Source of the DNA: Desulfobacterales bacterium
GTDB lineage: Bacteria > Desulfobacterota > Desulfobacteria > Desulfobacterales > Desulfobacteraceae
Direction: 5' to 3'
NCBI GenBank assembly: GCA_022361135.1
Contig: JAKSBM010000958.1
Span: forward strand, 1 to 10,579
Length of the DNA: 10,579 bases
Part shown: positions 6,963 through 10,579 of the stretch, piece after piece
Layout of the letters: every line of letters begins with the position of its first letter
Numbering within the stretch: the stretch's first letter is position 1
The notes under the pieces: generated by a model
The model's input: the letters and a program-made list of their open reading frames with translations, nothing else
Told to the model about the DNA's origin: nothing
Databases searched by the model: none
Made by a program: the position numbers and the translations under genes

Positions 6963-7204
6963 AGCTGAGGGTGGTTCTGGCCAACAGCCTCCTCTGCCTC
7001 CTGGAGGATGCCGGGACCACGGCCCGGGAGTCCTGTGTCCTGGATATGGACGAGCCCTGCACCCCCCGGGATGTGCTGGCCGCCCTGGGCATCAGCCCGC
7101 TTTTGGTGCCCATGATCCTGGCGGGTCAAACCCGGGTTACCCTGGACACGGAGCTTGACGGCCGGGCCGCCCTCACCCTCCACGGCCCCCTGGCCGGCGG
7201 ATGA
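6959..7204 (+). CDS. MoaD/ThiS-like sulfur-carrier protein
   Basis: This 81-residue protein starts with GTG at 6959-6961, sharing bases with the AOR stop codon (GTGA), so its synthesis is probably coupled to that of AOR. It ends in Gly-Gly, the hallmark of beta-grasp sulfur carriers, which are activated as a C-terminal thiocarboxylate. Length and strand pattern fit MoaD/ThiS. MoaD-like genes are commonly found next to AOR-family genes in anaerobes, where a role in making the dithiolene of tungstopterin is generally assumed. No matching MoeB/ThiF activating enzyme is in the window. Sequence similarity to canonical MoaD is modest, so the call rests on size, the GG end and the position. Confidence 0.78.
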   Translation: MKLRVVLANSLLCLLEDAGTTARESCVLDMDEPCTPRDVLAALGISPLLVPMILAGQTRVTLDTELDGRAALTLHGPLAGG

Positions 7205-7231
7205 GCCGAAAATTCCACGGCAAGATGCCAA

Positions 7232-8128
7232 TCACCCCCTGGCCATGGCAGGGTGTGCGGTTAGGGATTTGAGATGGGTGATGAGAACCTTGAATGCCTT
7301 TTTCTCAAAATTCCGCCGCTTGAGGTAGATGTTGATCTGGTCGGTGCGGGGACGGATTTCCGGGAAAAGTTCCACCAGGTCACCGGACTCCAACTCGGAT
7401 AGCACGGGATACCGGGGGACAAACCCCACCCCAAGGGACTCCAACACCCCGGTGATGATTCCCCGGACCGAGGCCACCTGGATGACCCGGCCGGCACCGA
7501 AACCGACCCCGGGATCCAGGGCGGAAATAAAATTCTGCCACCAGTCCAAAGCCTTGTCAAAGGAAAGCAGGGTGCATTGATTCAGATCCCGGACCTCGGA
7601 GATCCGGTTTTCAGCCAGATATTGGGGGGAGGCAATGACCACATATTCCTCATCCATGAGGGGAAGGGTCACCAGATCTTCATGGCGATGGGGGACACAG
7701 TCCACAACGAGGTCCAGCCCATCGGCCAACAAAGGGGCCAACAGGTCTGGACCCAGGGTGAAATCGATGTGGTAATTGGGATGGCGCCTCAAAAAGGCTC
7801 CCATCCCCCCCATGAGGACGGTGGAGCCGAACTCCACTGGTACCCCCAGACGCAGGGAAATGGGATGGTCCCCCCGGGACCGAAGCCCTTCCAGGGCCTC
7901 GTCCACCCGGGAAAAGATCCCGGCGCAGCGCTGGTGGAGGAATTCCCCCTCCCGGGTGAGACAGAAGCGGCGGCTGCTCCGATCGATCAATTGGACCCCC
8001 AGATCCAATTCCAGCTTTTTAATGGCGTGGCTCACCGCGGACTGGGTGAGGCAAAGCATGTCGGCGCAACCGGTGTAACTTTTGCAGCCGGCCAGGGTAT
8101 GAAAGGTTTTCAACTTGTTCAAATCCAT
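7232..8128 (-). CDS. LysR-family transcriptional regulator
   Basis: This 298-residue protein has the standard LysR layout: a winged helix-turn-helix in residues 1-60 with LTQSAVSHAIKKLE (27-40), a linker helix, and an effector-binding domain from about residue 90 (SLRLGVPVEFGSTVLMGGMG onward). The start follows AGGAGG on the minus strand, complementary to bases just right of 8128. It is divergent from the sigma-54 activator gene and convergent with the moaD-like gene, whose stop lies only 27 bases away. The shared upstream region carries a T-N11-A dyad, so it probably represses itself and may activate the divergent gene or the AOR operon in response to a small molecule. Effector unknown. Confidence 0.93.
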   Translation of the reverse strand: MDLNKLKTFHTLAGCKSYTGCADMLCLTQSAVSHAIKKLELDLGVQLIDRSSRRFCLTREGEFLHQRCAGIFSRVDEALEGLRSRGDHPISLRLGVPVEFGSTVLMGGMGAFLRRHPNYHIDFTLGPDLLAPLLADGLDLVVDCVPHRHEDLVTLPLMDEEYVVIASPQYLAENRISEVRDLNQCTLLSFDKALDWWQNFISALDPGVGFGAGRVIQVASVRGIITGVLESLGVGFVPRYPVLSELESGDLVELFPEIRPRTDQINIYLKRRNFEKKAFKVLITHLKSLTAHPAMARG

Positions 8129-8142
8129 CTGTCCCTCCTATG

Positions 8143-8163
8143 GGTATAAAGGGAGAAAATACC
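8143..8163. promoter_or_regulatory. LysR-type box GGTAT-N11-ATACC
   Basis: Perfect 5-base arms, GGTAT (8143-8147) and ATACC (8159-8163), are separated by exactly 11 bases, giving the T-N11-A signature of LysR binding sites. The dyad starts 15 bases upstream of the lysR start codon and covers the predicted lysR -10. A further GGTAT half-site occurs at 8221-8225, just before the sigma-54 activator gene, and could be a secondary site. Confidence 0.65.
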
Positions 8164-8184
8164 ACAGCACAGGGCCGGGGACAA
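8156..8184 (-). promoter_or_regulatory. Candidate promoter of lysR
   Basis: On the minus strand TTGTCC (8184-8179) and TATTTT (8161-8156) are separated by 17 bases. The -10 overlaps the right arm of the LysR box, which fits autorepression. Confidence 0.45.
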
Positions 8185-8239
8185 TGGTCAGCTCCCCGGG
8201 AATCCCCACCCAGGATTTGGGGTATTCCAGGAGAAAAAA

Positions 8240-9757
8240 ATGGGATATAGTATGACTTTCACAATGGAGAGTATCATGCGCACCGAGGAATTGAGTCTGG
8301 AGACGGTTTTGTCCCCAGCCCTATGCAAAATCTGGGATCATTCTCTCATGGGTGTCATGGTCATCGACGCCCAGGGAGTCATCTGTTATATGAATCGACT
8401 GCTGGTCCGCACCGACGACCTCCAGGGTGAAGACATCATCGGTCAAAAGATGATCCGTTTCTATCCCCTGGAACGGGACTGCCACCTCTCCATCCAGACC
8501 CTGGAAACCGGCCGCCCCATCATCAAAAAAACCATTGTCTACTACACCCGGAAAAAAAAGCTGGTCAATTCCCTCTGTTCCTCCTTCCCCCTGATCCACC
8601 GGGGACGGGTCCAGGGGGTGATCCACTTTTCCCTGAACCTCCAAACCAGCCAAAACCTTTTGGAGCGCCACGGAACTCCGGTGGGGGACGCCCTGCCCCT
8701 GCCCATGGAAAACCAACCCTACACCTTTGCCTCCCTCATCGGGGAGAACCCCGGCTTCCGCAATGTGGTGGACCAGGCCCAATCGGCCAGCCAGACCCCC
8801 TTTAACGTCTTTGTGGCCGGGGAAAGCGGCTGCGGCAAGGAACTCTTTGCCCAGGCCATCCACCAGGCCTCCCAGCGGGCCGGTCGCCCCTTTGTTCCCA
8901 TCAATTGCGCAGCCATCCCGGACAACCTCCTGGAGACCACCCTCTTTGGCACGGCCAAGGGGGCTTTCACCGGTGCCATTGACAAACCCGGCCTTTTGGA
9001 GGAAGCCCAGGGAGGCACCCTGCTCCTGGACGAACTCAACTCCATGTCCCTGGAACTCCAGGCCAAACTCCTCCGGGTGATCCAGGAAAAGAAGATCCGC
9101 CGGGTGGGCGCCCTAAAAGAGATCCCCGTGGCGGTGAGTTTCATCTCCACCTGCAACATTTCCCCGGCCCGAGCCCTGGACCAGGGACTGATCCGGGCCG
9201 ATCTTTTTTACCGCCTGGCCGTGGTGGTCCTGGAGATCCCCCCCCTGCGCCAACGCATTTCAGACATCCCCCTGCTCTGCCGCCATTTCCTAAAAATCCT
9301 GGCCAAGCGGTGCACCTGCGATGCCCAACCCCGGACCATCACCCTCTCCCCCGGGGTGAAGGAACTCTTCAATGCCTATCCCTGGCCGGGCAATGTCCGG
9401 GAACTGGAACACGCCCTCAAGGCCGCCACCGCCGCCCTGGGGGAAGGAGAGATCATAGAGCCCGACCATTTGTCCGCCTATTTCATGGACAATTACCAAA
9501 AACAGGTCCAGGAACGCGTCAGATCCGGGGAGACCGGAGAGTCCCAGCCCAGGCAACCATTGCCCGGCATGGACCTTCCCACCGGAGGTACCATGGATCT
9601 CAACGACACCCTCAGATCCCTGGAAGCCCGATACATTCGGAATGCCCTGGACCGGGCCGGGTACAATATTTCCAAAGCCGGCCGCTTCCTCAACCTCTCC
9701 CCCCAGGCCCTCCGGTACAAAATCCGCCGCCTGGGCATCCAAATCCCCCGGGATTAG
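8240..9757 (+). CDS. PAS-containing sigma-54-dependent transcriptional activator
   Basis: This 505-residue activator has a PAS-like sensory domain (about 25-135), an AAA+ sigma-54 interaction domain (about 163-400) and a FIS-type DNA-binding helix-turn-helix at the end (about 474-496, NISKAGRFLNLSPQALRYKI). The ATPase carries Walker A GESGCGKE (194-201), the sigma-54 contact loop GAFTGA (241-246) and Walker B LLLDEL (261-266); all look intact. It has no receiver domain, so it probably answers to a bound small molecule, redox state or partner rather than a histidine kinase. The ATG at 8240 follows AGGAG at 8229-8233. The glycyl radical enzyme gene begins 247 bases after its stop behind a -24/-12 promoter, so that gene is the most likely target. 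Confidence 0.95.
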   Translation: MGYSMTFTMESIMRTEELSLETVLSPALCKIWDHSLMGVMVIDAQGVICYMNRLLVRTDDLQGEDIIGQKMIRFYPLERDCHLSIQTLETGRPIIKKTIVYYTRKKKLVNSLCSSFPLIHRGRVQGVIHFSLNLQTSQNLLERHGTPVGDALPLPMENQPYTFASLIGENPGFRNVVDQAQSASQTPFNVFVAGESGCGKELFAQAIHQASQRAGRPFVPINCAAIPDNLLETTLFGTAKGAFTGAIDKPGLLEEAQGGTLLLDELNSMSLELQAKLLRVIQEKKIRRVGALKEIPVAVSFISTCNISPARALDQGLIRADLFYRLAVVVLEIPPLRQRISDIPLLCRHFLKILAKRCTCDAQPRTITLSPGVKELFNAYPWPGNVRELEHALKAATAALGEGEIIEPDHLSAYFMDNYQKQVQERVRSGETGESQPRQPLPGMDLPTGGTMDLNDTLRSLEARYIRNALDRAGYNISKAGRFLNLSPQALRYKIRRLGIQIPRD

Positions 9758-9780
9758 CATGGAATGGAACCCGGGCAATG

Positions 9781-9795
9781 GAAATTGAAAATTTC
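9781..9795. promoter_or_regulatory. Candidate upstream activator site
   Basis: GAAATT-GAA-AATTTC is a perfect 6-base inverted repeat with a 3-base centre. It ends 135 bases before the -24 element, a normal distance for an enhancer site bound by a sigma-54 activator. AT-rich dyads arise easily by chance in this tract, so the assignment is tentative. Confidence 0.35.
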
Positions 9796-9796
9796 T

Positions 9797-9840
9797 TCCA
9801 AGATTTAAAAATTTTTTTAAGCTTTTAAAGATATTTTTAA
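9797..9840. promoter_or_regulatory. AT-rich tract with A- and T-runs
   Basis: This 44-base stretch is almost pure A/T in a GC-rich region and contains the dyad TTAAAAA-TT-TTTTTAA (9805-9820) and further TTTTAA steps. It lies between the candidate activator site and the -24/-12 promoter, where intrinsically bent DNA would help looping. A poor terminator for the activator gene is the alternative; there is no GC stem. Confidence 0.4.
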
Positions 9841-9889
9841 TCCACCCCCTGATACACCAGCTAAAGAGCACGCACAAAACACCCTATAA

Positions 9890-9902
9890 AATCAAGGAGA
9901 TA
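9890..9902 (+). promoter_or_regulatory. Near-consensus IHF site
   Basis: AATCAA-GGAG-ATA differs at one position from the IHF consensus WATCAA-N4-TTR. It lies about 30 bases upstream of the -24 element, a common place for IHF at sigma-54 promoters. Confidence 0.3.
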
Positions 9903-9930
9903 AACCTCCCAGCAGCCGCAACACCTTACC

Positions 9931-9946
9931 TGGCACAGGCCTTGTA
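9931..9946 (+). promoter_or_regulatory. Sigma-54 (-24/-12) promoter of the glycyl radical enzyme gene
   Basis: TGGCAC-AGGCC-TTGTA matches the RpoN consensus TGGCAC-N5-TTGCA with one difference, and the GG and G(C/T) elements have the required 10-base gap. Transcription should start near 9956, leaving a leader of about 48 bases. The adjacent sigma-54 activator gene makes a chance match unlikely. Confidence 0.82.
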
Positions 9947-10004
9947 ATAGAGATATGTGAACCGGGGCTATCACCGGCCCCCCAGCCCATGAAGGAGCAT
10001 GAAA

Positions 10005-10579
10005 ATGACATATATGGATCGAATCACCACGTTGCGGGACCGGGTGGTCAATGCCACCCCCACCATGGACATTGAAAATGCCCTGATCCTCACGGAAAGC
10101 TTCAAAAAAACCGAGGCTCTCCCCAGGGAAAATCGCAAGGCCCAGGCATTCAAAGATGTATGTGCCCAAAAAACCATCACCATCTGGGACCAGGAACTCA
10201 TCGTGGGTTGCTCCGGGAAAATGCCCCGGGGCGGCGTCCTCTGCGCCGATGTCTGCTGGTCGGTGCTGGACAAGGAGCTGGAAACCATTTCCAACCGCCC
10301 CTACGACCCCTTCTACATTTCCGAGGAAGACAAAACCAAATTCAAGGAAGTGATCAAGCCCTATTGGCAGGGCCGGTCCAACTTTGAAAAATGGGAGGCC
10401 CAGGCCCCCCAGGACATCGTGGACCTCAAGGAAAACGCCGTCATCTACATTGACAGAAAGGCCGTGCGCGGCCCGGGGGAACTCACCCCCCATTACGCCG
10501 AACTGCTTTCCGAAGGCATGGAAGGCATCATGGCCTACATTGAAAAGAAAAAGGCGGAATACGACCTGGCCAAGGCCAA
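10005..10579 (+). CDS. Glycyl radical enzyme (pyruvate formate-lyase family), N-terminal part
   Basis: The ATG at 10005 follows GAAGGAG (9991-9997) with a 7-base gap; 191 residues are visible before the right edge. The region R-I-T-T-L-R-D-R (6-13), the LLTESFK-like ILTESFKKTE (28-37), QELIVG (63-68) and RPYDPFYISEEDK (98-110) with PYWQGRS (119-125) are typical of the PFL domain of the group that includes choline trimethylamine-lyase, isethionate sulfite-lyase and diol dehydratases. The catalytic Cys and the glycyl loop lie beyond the window. Residues 69-84 (CSGKMPRGGVLCADVC) replace the PRAGAFSPE-like stretch of CutC, so it is unlikely to be a plain CutC. These oxygen-sensitive enzymes cleave C-N, C-S, C-O or C-C bonds and need a radical SAM activase, expected downstream. 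Substrate unknown. Confidence 0.9.
   Translation, partial: MTYMDRITTLRDRVVNATPTMDIENALILTESFKKTEALPRENRKAQAFKDVCAQKTITIWDQELIVGCSGKMPRGGVLCADVCWSVLDKELETISNRPYDPFYISEEDKTKFKEVIKPYWQGRSNFEKWEAQAPQDIVDLKENAVIYIDRKAVRGPGELTPHYAELLSEGMEGIMAYIEKKKAEYDLAKA

Noticed and set aside
7205..7231. Bidirectional terminator between the moaD-like gene and lysR
   Set aside because: Only a 4-base GCCG/CGGC stem with a long loop and no T-tract can be drawn.
9964..9981. Hairpin GGGGC-N8-GCCCC in the leader of the glycyl radical enzyme
   Set aside because: Five-base stem in GC-rich DNA with no T-run; could be chance and does not match a riboswitch I know.

Overview
The window looks like a metabolic region of a strictly anaerobic bacterium, most likely a GC-rich sulfate reducer or syntroph of the Desulfobacterota. 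I base this on a tungsten-type aldehyde:ferredoxin oxidoreductase (AOR) with a polyferredoxin partner, a glycyl radical enzyme behind a sigma-54 promoter, and acyl-CoA enzymes under a TetR regulator. The taxonomic assignment is inference, since no rRNA or marker gene is present. I see no tRNA, CRISPR array, insertion sequence or integrase.

Left block (1-4560). On the minus strand, an unusual hydratase/dehydrogenase fusion (367-2118) is followed after 26 bases by a protein of the HMG-CoA synthase fold that runs off the left edge. Diverging from it is a TetR regulator (2444-3052). The shared intergenic region holds two copies of the same dyad (GTAAGT-N3-ACTTAC, the second with one mismatch), so the regulator probably controls both itself and the acyl-CoA operon. 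Next comes an amidohydrolase-fold gene split by an in-frame TGA, then a strong intrinsic terminator.

Middle block (4556-7204). Ferredoxin, AOR and a MoaD/ThiS-like protein form a tight plus-strand operon. Its upstream region carries three alternating copies of a CATGAA-type arm. The predicted system oxidises an aldehyde to an acid (or the reverse), passing electrons through four [4Fe-4S] clusters.

Right block (7232-10579). A LysR regulator (minus) diverges from a PAS-containing sigma-54 activator (plus), with a T-N11-A LysR box between them. Downstream of the activator is an AT-rich spacer with a candidate activator site, a near-IHF site and a well-spaced -24/-12 promoter. This promoter drives a glycyl radical enzyme of the choline-lyase/isethionate-lyase-like group, which is cut off by the right edge.

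A plausible combined reading is a set of inducible catabolic modules: the glycyl radical enzyme activates a substrate, AOR handles an aldehyde, and the hydratase/dehydrogenase plus the thiolase-fold protein process acyl-CoA intermediates. The modules have separate regulators, so a single pathway is not shown by the sequence. Substrates cannot be named from this window.
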